From the NCBI GenBank assembly GCA_031255275.1, contig JAIRSV010000056.1, positions 1-34,295 on the forward strand: DNA of 34,295 bases, given 5' to 3'. Below are positions 18,471 to 27,200 of the stretch, in pieces. The translations under genes were made by a program, and so were the position numbers. Source of the stretch: Proteiniphilum sp. (GTDB lineage Bacteria; Bacteroidota; Bacteroidia; Bacteroidales; Dysgonomonadaceae). Position 1 is the first letter of the stretch; each line of letters begins with the position of its first letter. The notes under the pieces are model-generated. The model had not been told where the DNA came from. It did no database searches and worked only from the letters and a program-made list of their open reading frames with translations.

Positions 18471-19091
18471 CTAATTAACGACCCAGTTTTTATTTTCCGC
18501 CACACTGCGGACACAGTCATCGCTACCCGGATTACTGCCGATATAAATCCTCCCCTCATCCGTCCCCGACAAGTCGGGCAAGAGCGCAAAGATCCCATCA
18601 AGAGCAGCCGCGCTCAGCAGATTGTCGAAACAGGCCAACCCCGTCAACGCCCTGTTTCCCGACACGTTCAGCGAACTTAACCGGTTCCATCCGCAACTCA
18701 GCTTGGTCAGCGCCCTGTTCCCCGACACATCCAGCGAACTTAACAGATTCAGCGAACAGTCCAGCATCGTGAGCGTCGGACAGCCACTCACGTCCAGCGC
18801 CGTCAGCCGCTGACCGGTACAGTGGAAGAAGGAAAGCCCTTCCGCCCTCAGAATCCGCACGGTACGCTTCTCTTCCCCCGTGCATGCGTGCGAAACCGTA
18901 GAGACGTCAAGATTATCATACACCTCCGTCGCCCCGTCGCCCCAGTCAACGATAAGGCTTTTGGCCGTGACCCGAAATTCTATGACATTATTCACAGGCA
19001 TACACGTAAATACGATTGTTTCTCCGCCGCACGAAGCAGCCGTCATGAGCAGCGCAAAGGCCGCCACAAGAATTTGAAAGTTTTTCAACAT
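18471..19091 (-). CDS. Leucine-rich-repeat lipoprotein
   Basis: Lipobox-like ALLMTAASC; 21-residue repeats LTALDVSGCPTLTMLDCSLNLLSSLDVSGNRALTKLSCGWNRLSSLNVSGNRALTGLACFDNLLS; underlying 63-bp DNA period. Confidence 0.85.
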   Translation of the reverse strand: MLKNFQILVAAFALLMTAASCGGETIVFTCMPVNNVIEFRVTAKSLIVDWGDGATEVYDNLDVSTVSHACTGEEKRTVRILRAEGLSFFHCTGQRLTALDVSGCPTLTMLDCSLNLLSSLDVSGNRALTKLSCGWNRLSSLNVSGNRALTGLACFDNLLSAAALDGIFALLPDLSGTDEGRIYIGSNPGSDDCVRSVAENKNWVVN

Positions 19092-19574
19092 GATTTTTGA
19101 ATTTAAAAATTTGAATAACTGATACTGTGACCGGTAACCGGCAGAAAGCGGACATTCACCGCCACACCCCTGCCACGCGGCCTCCGGTTTCGCCCGTTAC
19201 GGGGCAATTACATTCAGGATCTCGCTCCAGTGACCCTTTTCGCCGCGTATATTCTCCCACCGCGCGGCAAACCACAGGATTTTTCCGCATCATTTCCCTT
19301 ATCCATAAACATCTCTTTTTAATATATGATTTGATAACTGTCAGGTGTATATTATGAAAGATAAGCGGAGTTCCCTCGAATTTTCGCCGCAGTCAAAAAA
19401 AGCTCCGGAAGGAAACGGCACACCGCATGTATAAATACGGAAAGGCTGTGCAGAGAAGGCGGAAAAAGAGTTTCCCGCGCCGGCGGAACCGGTTTCCGCA
19501 GAAATGGTATGAGGACTTTGTACTGTCATTTTTTTAACCCGCGCAGCACCGGATTTTCCGGCTGCTGCAAAGTA

Positions 19575-19657
19575 ATTGCAAATGTAGCCAAGTTTTTTGC
19601 AAAAACAATTCTTTCGGAAGAAAAAATATAACCGGAGAGACAGTGCGCGCCGGCGCA
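19575..19657. repeat. Left copy of ~80-bp imperfect direct repeat flanking the C39-like gene
   Basis: ATTGCAAATGTAGCCAAGTTTTTTGCA...GAAAAAATATAACCGG...GTGCGCGCCGGCG aligns with 21121-21200. Confidence 0.8.
19579..19608 (-). promoter_or_regulatory. Promoter TTG-N19-TACATTTG (minus strand), left copy of a duplicated cassette
   Basis: Minus strand reads aTTGtttttgcaaaaaacttggcTACATTTG. Confidence 0.6.
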
Positions 19658-19698
19658 GGATTCCCCCTCAGGAAAGGAGTTTGTGCGCCGGCGCGTAC
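19643..19698. terminator. Large GC-rich inverted repeat just downstream of the C39-like gene
   Basis: GTGCGCGCCGGCGCA (19643-19657) versus TGCGCCGGCGCGTAC (19684-19698), 14 of 15 complementary. Confidence 0.5.
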
Positions 19699-19706
19699 CC
19701 GGAAGC

Positions 19707-21056
19707 CTATCTGCCCCGCTGATGCACGATGGAAGAAGGATCTGCTCCCCGGGAGGAACGGACGGATGGTATCCGGGGATTCCTGATGACAATCATATAC
19801 CGCCACCAGACATCCACAGCCTTCATAATATCCTCACTCCTGTAATAACGGTCGATCCCTTTCAGAGAGCCGTCACCATATTTCACATCCAGAGACCACG
19901 GATCATACACCTCAAACCAGACCTTCCCGTCCACCTCTTTATAGCCTTTGATCACAATGAAATGACCCCAGTCCCTGCTGTTCGCAGCATAAAACCGGTC
20001 AGTATGCCATTCCGGCCTTCCCGAATGACCTCGCACATAATACATATCCAGACACAAAATGGCAATATCCCCGCCGTCAAGCACATCCGTCAGACGTTTG
20101 GCCTGCGTGAGGGACTCAATGAAATGAGTCGCTTGATTGTCCGCTAAATAATCGGTAATATTGTTCGTATACCACCATCCCCCCATCGGATGATACGTAT
20201 TTCTCGCATCCTCAGTCGTTTTGGAAAAAGACCGGTCAATCCATTTGAGCGCCATCACAGTACAGGCCGGGCCGCAGTTTACGCGCGAATACGGGCCCGT
20301 ATTACCCTGATCGATATACCATACGTAATCGACGTTATGACTGATCTCCCTTCCGGTAACCCTTCCAAGTCCGTATTGCCGGCTGGAGGTCAGCGGAGGC
20401 AGCACAATGCTTTGCGATGAGGTGGAAGCACCTCCGCTGTTCCTCACCGTCAGGCTGACAGTTACGGTAGCCTCCGCCGCAGGCAGTTCAAGCACAGTCT
20501 CCGCCGCCGCGGGAGTCAAAAGCGCCACATCGCCGCGCCCCGATACCTGCCACAGGTAACCGGAAATTTCGCCCGAAGATGTACTTTTCAAAACAAAAAA
20601 ATCCAGATTGTCCGCACAGCTAAAGCCGGCAACCGGAGGAGGAATACATGCCGAAACAGCAACCCTTTTAGGTCTGCTGAACGTTCCCGTACCCGCCTCA
20701 TTAACACCGGCCGCGGAATATACGCCGCTCTCGGACACAACAAGCACAGACGCAGTCTGCGCTTCGATTACGGCATCATCCCTCTTCCACAGAAACGAAT
20801 CGGCCCCGGCAGCCTCCGCCGTCAAAGTCACCGTCGTTTCGGGACACACACTGGAATCAGCCCCGGCAACAGACGCTCTGGAAGGGATGGCCTTCGGAGG
20901 GACATCCCTCTCGTCCGCGCACCCCGAAAGCACAGCAGTTACCGCAAGGCAGACAGCAATCACCGTCACACCCCCACACACGAAATTTTTTCGCACAGCA
21001 GCGAAAAGTCTTGCCGGTGAAACCGGGTCTGTCGAAAGAAATGAATATGTCACCAT
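19707..21056 (-). CDS. Lipoprotein with Ig/PKD-like region and C-terminal C39-like cysteine peptidase domain
   Basis: Lipobox-like AVLSGCADERD; catalytic Cys region SRVNCGPACTVMALKWID, His region SRDWGHFIVIKGY, then VYDPWS. Start moved from 21137 to in-frame ATG 21056 because 21125-21132 is a TACATTTG box. Confidence 0.75.
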   Translation of the reverse strand: MVTYSFLSTDPVSPARLFAAVRKNFVCGGVTVIAVCLAVTAVLSGCADERDVPPKAIPSRASVAGADSSVCPETTVTLTAEAAGADSFLWKRDDAVIEAQTASVLVVSESGVYSAAGVNEAGTGTFSRPKRVAVSACIPPPVAGFSCADNLDFFVLKSTSSGEISGYLWQVSGRGDVALLTPAAAETVLELPAAEATVTVSLTVRNSGGASTSSQSIVLPPLTSSRQYGLGRVTGREISHNVDYVWYIDQGNTGPYSRVNCGPACTVMALKWIDRSFSKTTEDARNTYHPMGGWWYTNNITDYLADNQATHFIESLTQAKRLTDVLDGGDIAILCLDMYYVRGHSGRPEWHTDRFYAANSRDWGHFIVIKGYKEVDGKVWFEVYDPWSLDVKYGDGSLKGIDRYYRSEDIMKAVDVWWRYMIVIRNPRIPSVRSSRGADPSSIVHQRGR

Positions 21057-21120
21057 ATAATCCTCAAAGTTAAAAAGTTTATGCAAGTATGAATATGCGC
21101 TTCGGAATAACTGTGAAGCG

Positions 21121-21200
21121 ATTGCAAATGTAAGCAAGTTTTTCGCAGGAGCACGCCTTGTCGCGGGAAAAAATATGACCGGCGCCCCAATGCGCCGCCG
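21121..21200. repeat. Right copy of ~80-bp imperfect direct repeat flanking the C39-like gene
   Basis: ATTGCAAATGTAAGCAAGTTTTTCGCA...GAAAAAATATGACCGG...TGCGCCGCCG. Confidence 0.8.
21125..21132 (-). promoter_or_regulatory. Promoter -7 box TACATTTG (minus strand), right copy of the duplicated cassette
   Basis: CAAATGTA on plus strand; no clear -33 TTG at the usual spacing. Confidence 0.5.
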
Positions 21201-21276
21201 TCACACCGGCATACTGTGTGGACGGAAACTCATCCGCGCCGGTTTTCCCAAAAAACATGAAAAGGTATTAAGGGAA

Positions 21277-21307
21277 TTGTCCCTTTGACGCAATTACCCT
21301 ATATTTG
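21277..21307 (+). promoter_or_regulatory. Promoter TTG-N20-TATATTTG with an inverted repeat centred on the -33
   Basis: TTG 21277-21279, TATATTTG 21300-21307; AAGGGA-ATTG-TCCCTT at 21270-21285. Confidence 0.6.
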
Positions 21308-21411
21308 TCCGCATCGAACTGAGATCCGACTCCCCGCCATCCGGTTCACCGGCCCTTTTCCGGCGGGTCACCCGGCAAAGCCTGTTAAAATAGAGCGTAA
21401 TTCAAACGAAT

Positions 21412-22743
21412 ATGGAAAGTAAACAGTATAAAAGTTTCACCTTGCACAACTACGGCGACATACCCCAGTTAAGCGCCCTCACCCGCGAAGAAAGGGAAGC
21501 CGTCGGAATAGCAGGTCGGATACTCCCCTTCAAGACAAACAACTATGTGGCAGAAGAGCTGATCGACTGGAGTAACGTTCCGAACGATCCGATCTTCACA
21601 CTCACCTTCCCCCGGGAAGAAATGCTCTCGAAAAGCCACTACGCACAGGTGAAAAAGCTGGTCGAAGCAAACGACGAAGCAGGACTGAAACAAAAAGTCC
21701 GTGAAATAAGAATGAAACTGAATCCCAATCCCGCCGGACAGGAACACAACGTGCCGACGGTCGACGGCGTGAAGCTGCACGGCATGCAGCACAAATACCG
21801 CGAAACGCTCCTCTTCTTCCCCAGCCAGGGACAGACATGCCACGCCTACTGCACCTTCTGCTTCCGGTGGCCCCAGTTCTCCGGCATGAACGAACTGAAA
21901 TTCGCGATGAAAGAAGCCGACCACCTCCACCGCTATCTGCTGAAGCATCCCAAAGTCTCAGACGTCCTTTTCACGGGAGGAGACCCCCTCACGGCAAACG
22001 CCGGCACCATGTCCGCCTACATCGAACCTCTCCTGACAAAAGAATTCTCACACATCCGCAATATCCGCATGGGATCAAAAACGCTGGCTTACTGGCCCTA
22101 CCGCTTCCTGACAGACAGGGACGCAGACGATATGCTGCGCCTGTTCGAAAAAGTAAAAAAAGCCGGAAAGCACCTCGCCTTCCAGGCACACTTCAACCAC
22201 CCCGTAGAACTCACCACCGGCGCGGTAAAGCGCGCCATCGAAAGAATACTGAACACCGGCGCACAGATCAGGACACAGTCACCCCTGCTGCGCCACATAA
22301 ACGATGACCCCAAACTCTGGGCCGGCATGTGGACAGAACAGGTACGTCAGGGACTGATACCCTACTACATGTTCGTGGCACGCGACACCGGCTCCAAAGC
22401 CTTCTTCGAAGTCCCGCTGGAAAAAGCCTGGAATATATTCAGACGCGCCTATCGCAGCGTGAGCGGCATCTGCCGGACCGTCCGCGGCCCCAGCATGAGC
22501 GCCGCCCCGGGAAAAATACAGATACTGGGCGTAACAGAAGTAAACGGCGAAAAGGTATTCGTCCTCCGGTTTCTGCAGTGCCGCAACTCCACTCTGACAG
22601 ACATACCCTTCTTTGCCCGCTACGACAGAAAGGCAACCTGGTTCGACGACCTCATCCCCGCTTTCGGAGAAAAAGAATTTTTCTTTCAGAAAGACAACCT
22701 GCTGGGCAAGCACGGAACAGACGGCGATTTTATATGGGAATAG
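21412..22743 (+). CDS. KamA-family radical SAM protein (lysine 2,3-aminomutase-like)
   Basis: GQTCHAYCTFCFRWPQFSG carries the CxxxCxxC cluster motif; VLFTGGDPLTANAGTMSAYIEPLL; FQAHFNHPVELT. Confidence 0.9.
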   Translation: MESKQYKSFTLHNYGDIPQLSALTREEREAVGIAGRILPFKTNNYVAEELIDWSNVPNDPIFTLTFPREEMLSKSHYAQVKKLVEANDEAGLKQKVREIRMKLNPNPAGQEHNVPTVDGVKLHGMQHKYRETLLFFPSQGQTCHAYCTFCFRWPQFSGMNELKFAMKEADHLHRYLLKHPKVSDVLFTGGDPLTANAGTMSAYIEPLLTKEFSHIRNIRMGSKTLAYWPYRFLTDRDADDMLRLFEKVKKAGKHLAFQAHFNHPVELTTGAVKRAIERILNTGAQIRTQSPLLRHINDDPKLWAGMWTEQVRQGLIPYYMFVARDTGSKAFFEVPLEKAWNIFRRAYRSVSGICRTVRGPSMSAAPGKIQILGVTEVNGEKVFVLRFLQCRNSTLTDIPFFARYDRKATWFDDLIPAFGEKEFFFQKDNLLGKHGTDGDFIWE

Positions 22744-22944
22744 AAAACAGAACACAACCGGGAAACATCCCCGTTTCGCCCGTTTTATCAACAAAAACGC
22801 CAATGTTTTAAATAATTAACATGGAATTAGCCGATTTATTGTTTATTTTGCCGCCCAAAGCGGCCCGCCTTCAAGGAATGGAATTTTCATCAGTATACAG
22901 TTTAAGGATAATCGAAGGCAACACTGCCTGCAAAAAAAAATATT

Positions 22945-23709
22945 ATGGGTAGAATAATAGCACTGGCAAATCAAAAAGGAGGGGTAGGCAAAACTACCAC
23001 CACAATCAATCTCGCAGCATCGCTCGCTGCACTGGAAAAAAAAGTGTTGGTAGTAGACGCCGATCCGCAGGCAAACGCCTCCTCCGGTCTGGGTCTCGAT
23101 ATAAAGAAAGCGGCAAATACCATTTATGAAGGACTGATAGGCAAAAGCGCCCCCGGGGAAACGGTACAGCACACCCCCTTTGACAGTATCGACATCATCT
23201 CCTCCCATATCAACCTGGTAGGCGCCGAGCTGGAAATGGTACAGATGGAAAACAGAGAAAAACGGCTCCGTGACCTCCTGACTCCGATAAAAGAACAGTA
23301 TGATTTCATCCTCATCGACTGCTCACCCTCGCTGGGAATCATCACCGTCAACGCGCTTACCGCCGCCGATTCGGTACTGATACCCGTACAGTGCGAATAC
23401 TTCGCCCTCGAAGGTCTGAGCAAACTGCTGAACACGATAAAAATCATCAAGTCGAAACTGAACACCAGCCTGGAGATACAAGGCTTCGTCCTCACCATGT
23501 ACGACTCCCGGCTCCGCCTCCACAATCAGATCTACGAAGAAGTGAAACACCACTTCAAAGAACTGGTATTCACCACAGTCATTCAGCGCAACATCACGCT
23601 CAGCGAATCACAGAGCCACGCCAAGCCGGCACTTATGTACGATGCCGGTTCCCGCGGAGCAGCCAATCACATCCAGCTTGCACGAGAGCTGATTGAGAAA
23701 AATTCCTGA
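22945..23709 (+). CDS. parA: ParA/Soj chromosome partitioning ATPase
   Basis: MGRIIALANQKGGVGKTTTTINLAASLA deviant Walker A; VDADPQANASSGLG; LIDCSPSLG. Confidence 0.96.
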   Translation: MGRIIALANQKGGVGKTTTTINLAASLAALEKKVLVVDADPQANASSGLGLDIKKAANTIYEGLIGKSAPGETVQHTPFDSIDIISSHINLVGAELEMVQMENREKRLRDLLTPIKEQYDFILIDCSPSLGIITVNALTAADSVLIPVQCEYFALEGLSKLLNTIKIIKSKLNTSLEIQGFVLTMYDSRLRLHNQIYEEVKHHFKELVFTTVIQRNITLSESQSHAKPALMYDAGSRGAANHIQLARELIEKNS

Positions 23710-23751
23710 CCGCATAACCCCCCGCGAAAGAACAGATTTCACAACACACAC

Positions 23752-23782
23752 TTGGGCAGACAAAGTTTTTCATGTACTTTTG
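23752..23782 (+). promoter_or_regulatory. Promoter TTG-N20-TACTTTTG upstream of parB
   Basis: TTG 23752-23754, TACTTTTG 23775-23782, 22 nt before the parB ATG. Confidence 0.65.
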
Positions 23783-23804
23783 TACCCTACTTACGGGATA
23801 AATT

Positions 23805-24719
23805 ATGGCGAAAAAGAATGCATTAGGACGAGGACTCGACGCGTTGATCACCCTGGACGACGCTGAAACACAAGGCACATCCTCCATCGGCGAGATAGAA
23901 CTCGCCCGGATCGTACCCAACCCCGATCAGCCGCGCAGAGCGTTCGACGAAGAAGCATTGCGCGAACTGTCCGCTTCCATCAAAACGATAGGCGTCATCC
24001 AGCCCGTCACCCTGAGAATGCTGGAAGACGGCTCCTACCAGATCATAGCCGGCGAACGCCGCTATCGCGCCTCTCAAATGGCAGGCCTCACTTCCATCCC
24101 GGCTTACATCAAGACAGCCGACAACAACGAAATGATGGAAATGGCGCTGATAGAAAACATTCAGCGCGAAGATCTCAATTCGATCGAAATCGCCCTGGCA
24201 TACCAGAACCTGATCGACACCTTCTCACTCACACAGGAACAGTTAAGCGAAAGAGTAGGCAAGAAGAGAGCCACCGTCACCAACTACCTGCGCCTGCTGA
24301 AACTTCCGGCAGAAGTACAGATGGGCGTAAAGAACAAAAAGATAGATATGGGACATGCACGCGCCCTCATCTCCATGAACGATCCGGTAGAACAGCTCTC
24401 GCTCTACAACCTGATCCTCGAAGAAGGATTATCCGTACGGAAGGTAGAATCTGTCGTAAAAGACTTCAGCGAAGGCATCCCCGTCCGTTCACAGAAAAGC
24501 CCGTCCGCCGGGAAATCCGGAACCGGCAAATCCAAATCCACGGCAAAACAGCCGCTGCCCGACGATTTCGACGCACTGAAACAGCACCTTTCCGCCTGCT
24601 TCCATACCGACGTACAGTTCAGCTATAACAGGCAGGGGAAAGGAAAAATCACCATACCCTTCGATTCTCCGGAAGACCTGGAACGTATTATCGTCATGTT
24701 CGATAAAATACAAAAATAA
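23805..24719 (+). CDS. parB: ParB/Spo0J chromosome partitioning protein
   Basis: LGRGLDALI, PNPDQPRRAFDEEALRELSASIKTIGVIQPVTLR, IIAGERRYRASQMAG, ALIENIQREDLN. Confidence 0.96.
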   Translation: MAKKNALGRGLDALITLDDAETQGTSSIGEIELARIVPNPDQPRRAFDEEALRELSASIKTIGVIQPVTLRMLEDGSYQIIAGERRYRASQMAGLTSIPAYIKTADNNEMMEMALIENIQREDLNSIEIALAYQNLIDTFSLTQEQLSERVGKKRATVTNYLRLLKLPAEVQMGVKNKKIDMGHARALISMNDPVEQLSLYNLILEEGLSVRKVESVVKDFSEGIPVRSQKSPSAGKSGTGKSKSTAKQPLPDDFDALKQHLSACFHTDVQFSYNRQGKGKITIPFDSPEDLERIIVMFDKIQK

Positions 24720-24725
24720 TCGCCG

Positions 24726-25499
24726 ATGATGAATATGCCCGGATTCCTTTTTTGTTTGTCGATGCTCTTTTGTGTAGCGGATCTCCGGGCACAGAACCAT
24801 TCGCCAGAACAGCTGCGGGATACTGTTCCCGCAACGGTAAGGGATTCGGTTCCCCCGCAGGCGCCCGACACCGTCCCGATGAATCCGGACAGCAGCAAAG
24901 ATGAAGCGAAAATACAGGATTCCGTCCGTCCGGAGACAGCCCCGTCCCTTGCACTCGCCGGAATAACTTCCGACAAGTTTCTGGCACCCGCCTGCGTGTT
25001 CAGCCCCTCCCCGCGGAAAGCAATCCTCTATGCAGCCATCTTTCCCGGCCTGGGCCAGGCTTATAACCGCAAATACTGGAAATTGCCCATCATCTATGGC
25101 GGTATTGCCGGTCTGACGTATGCCATCTCCTGGAACAACGGTTACTATCAGGACTATTTGGGCGCCTATAAGGACATCAGAGACGACAATCCCGATACGA
25201 ACCGCTGGCACAAAGTGCTGCCCTACGGACAGAATCCGGAGCTGATAGACATACCGTGGTTTACGAATGTATTGCAGCAGCGGAAAGACCGTTACCGCTA
25301 CTACAAAGATTTGAGTATTATCATAACGGTCGGCGTCTATTTTCTATCCATCATAGACGCCTATGTGGATGCGCAACTGTTCAATTTCGACATGAGTCCC
25401 GACCTGTCGATGCGCATAACCCCCGCCGTCATCAGAGAAGAGGGGAAATATAATCAGGGAGGCTCCTCTTACGGAGTTCAATGGAGTTTTAATTTTTAA
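24726..25499 (+). CDS. DUF5683-type membrane/envelope protein
   Basis: SPRKAILYAAIFPGLGQAYNRKYWKLPIIYGGIAGLTYAISWNN and position between parB and an mltD-like gene. Confidence 0.8.
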   Translation: MMNMPGFLFCLSMLFCVADLRAQNHSPEQLRDTVPATVRDSVPPQAPDTVPMNPDSSKDEAKIQDSVRPETAPSLALAGITSDKFLAPACVFSPSPRKAILYAAIFPGLGQAYNRKYWKLPIIYGGIAGLTYAISWNNGYYQDYLGAYKDIRDDNPDTNRWHKVLPYGQNPELIDIPWFTNVLQQRKDRYRYYKDLSIIITVGVYFLSIIDAYVDAQLFNFDMSPDLSMRITPAVIREEGKYNQGGSSYGVQWSFNF

Positions 25500-25551
25500 T
25501 TTGAAGAAGAACGGCTCATCCACCCTTCGGGGGAGAGAGCGATTTATTGTT

Positions 25552-27078
25552 ATGAAGAAGAAGACTTTTTTTATTGCATTCATATCCGTATGCGCCGCGC
25601 TGAAGCTTGTGGCGCAGGAGACGTCGGCCCGTACGGCGGAAAACATTCAGGATAGCGCGATTGTCTATCCCGAAAGTATGACGGAAAAACTGAGCGACCT
25701 GCTGCATAACTGGCAGCTTGACCTCTCGAACGTCGAGATCGACTGCGAAAGAGGACAGAATATCATCTTTCACGACACGGTATATTTCAAAAGACTTTAT
25801 AATTTGCCTTCGGCGATGGAACTCTCGTTCAACAGCGTGGTGAAGAAGTACATCGAGATGTATGCCGTCAGGAAGAGGGAGCAGGTGAGCTATATGCTGG
25901 CGCTGGGCGACTATTACTTCCCGATGTTCGAGCAGGCGCTGGACAGACACGGACTTCCACTGGAACTGAAGTTCCTGCCCGTAGTAGAATCGGCGCTGAA
26001 TCCCGTCGCCGTCTCCCGTGCGGGAGCAGTAGGGCTGTGGCAGTTCATGCTGCGTACCGGGAAGGGTTATGGTCTGGAGGTGAACAGCCTGGTGGACGAG
26101 AGGCGCGATCCTCATAAGTCAACGGACGCTGCAGCACGTTACCTGAAAGACCTGTATGCCATCTATGGCGACTGGAGCCTGGTGATAGCCGCCTATAACT
26201 GCGGCCCGGGAAACGTGAACAAGGCGATTGCCAGGAGCGGCGGTAAGCGGGATTTCTGGGAGATCTATTACCGTTTGCCGCGGGAAACGAGAGGGCATGT
26301 GCCGGCCTTTATCGCAGCCAACTATATTATGAATTTCTATGCAGACCACAATATTTGTCCCGTACATTCCTCTTCCTTCAGTAGCGTTGCGCTCGACACG
26401 GTACACGTGAACGAAAAGATACACCTCGAACAGATTGCATGCGTGCTGGACATACCCGTGAACGAACTGCGGCGGCTGAATCCCCAATACAGGCGGGATG
26501 TGATTCCGGGCGGACACAGGGAACATGCGCTGGTGCTGCCCACGGAAAAGATGTATGCCTTTATCGACCGGAATGACGATATAGTCAATTACGAAAGGGG
26601 ACGGTATTTTGCGCACAGCCGGGCAGCCGATAACTTTTCCGGCGGATCCGGTTCATCGCTGTCGGGAAATGCGGGCAATGTCTATTACCGGGTGAAGGCG
26701 GGTGATAATCTCTCCTCCATTGCCAAGAAAAACGGTACGACCGTGGCCAGAATCAAATCATGGAACGGACTTAGCTCCAACAAACTCAGCATCGGGAAAC
26801 AGCTCGTCGTGGGGAAAACGGAAGCGGCAGATCCGCAGGTAAGCCGGAAGCAGCAGCCGGTGCAGGTGGCTGCAAACAGTCCGGAGGAAGAGACCCGGAC
26901 GATCAATCAGTATTACAGGGTAAGAAAGGGCGATACCCTCGGTGATATTGCGCGGAAGAACGGTATCCGGGTTGCGCAGCTTCAGTCCTGGAACGGGTTG
27001 AAATCTTCCAGAATCGACATCGGAGACCAGCTGATTGTCGGACAGAGGACCATCTCCGTTTCGCAGGAAGAGCTGTAA
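25552..27078 (+). CDS. Membrane-bound lytic murein transglycosylase (MltD-like) with two LysM domains
   Basis: ESALNPVAVSRAGAVGLWQFMLRTGKGYGLEVNSLVDERRDPHKSTDAAARYL; LysM YYRVKAGDNLSSIAKKNG and YYRVRKGDTLGDIARKNG. Start set to ATG 25552 instead of TTG 25501. Confidence 0.93.
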   Translation: MKKKTFFIAFISVCAALKLVAQETSARTAENIQDSAIVYPESMTEKLSDLLHNWQLDLSNVEIDCERGQNIIFHDTVYFKRLYNLPSAMELSFNSVVKKYIEMYAVRKREQVSYMLALGDYYFPMFEQALDRHGLPLELKFLPVVESALNPVAVSRAGAVGLWQFMLRTGKGYGLEVNSLVDERRDPHKSTDAAARYLKDLYAIYGDWSLVIAAYNCGPGNVNKAIARSGGKRDFWEIYYRLPRETRGHVPAFIAANYIMNFYADHNICPVHSSSFSSVALDTVHVNEKIHLEQIACVLDIPVNELRRLNPQYRRDVIPGGHREHALVLPTEKMYAFIDRNDDIVNYERGRYFAHSRAADNFSGGSGSSLSGNAGNVYYRVKAGDNLSSIAKKNGTTVARIKSWNGLSSNKLSIGKQLVVGKTEAADPQVSRKQQPVQVAANSPEEETRTINQYYRVRKGDTLGDIARKNGIRVAQLQSWNGLKSSRIDIGDQLIVGQRTISVSQEEL

Positions 27079-27166
27079 GCCGAAAGGTTCGGATAATAAA
27101 AAATCCGGCGGCCACGCCCGGAAGACGGGGGCGCTGGAGAGAGAAGAGACGAAAAAAAGAAGAAAG

Positions 27167-27200
27167 AGGTGGCGGGATGTTATATCACCGCCACCTTTTT
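27167..27200. terminator. Shared terminator of the convergent mltD-like and T9SS protease genes
   Basis: AGGTGGCGG-loop-CCGCCACCT followed by TTTTT; minus strand is followed by a pyrimidine-rich tract. Confidence 0.75.

Noticed and set aside
18324-18473. Second small ORF after the 49-aa gene (MDYESFILRNLITLY...)
   Set aside because: It reads through the terminator hairpin at 18386-18408, so it is unlikely to be translated from this transcript.
26399-26414. parS site near parAB (cggtacacgtgaacga)
   Set aside because: It shares only the CACGTGAA core with TGTTTCACGTGAAACA (11 of 16), lacks palindromic arms and lies inside the mltD-like coding sequence.
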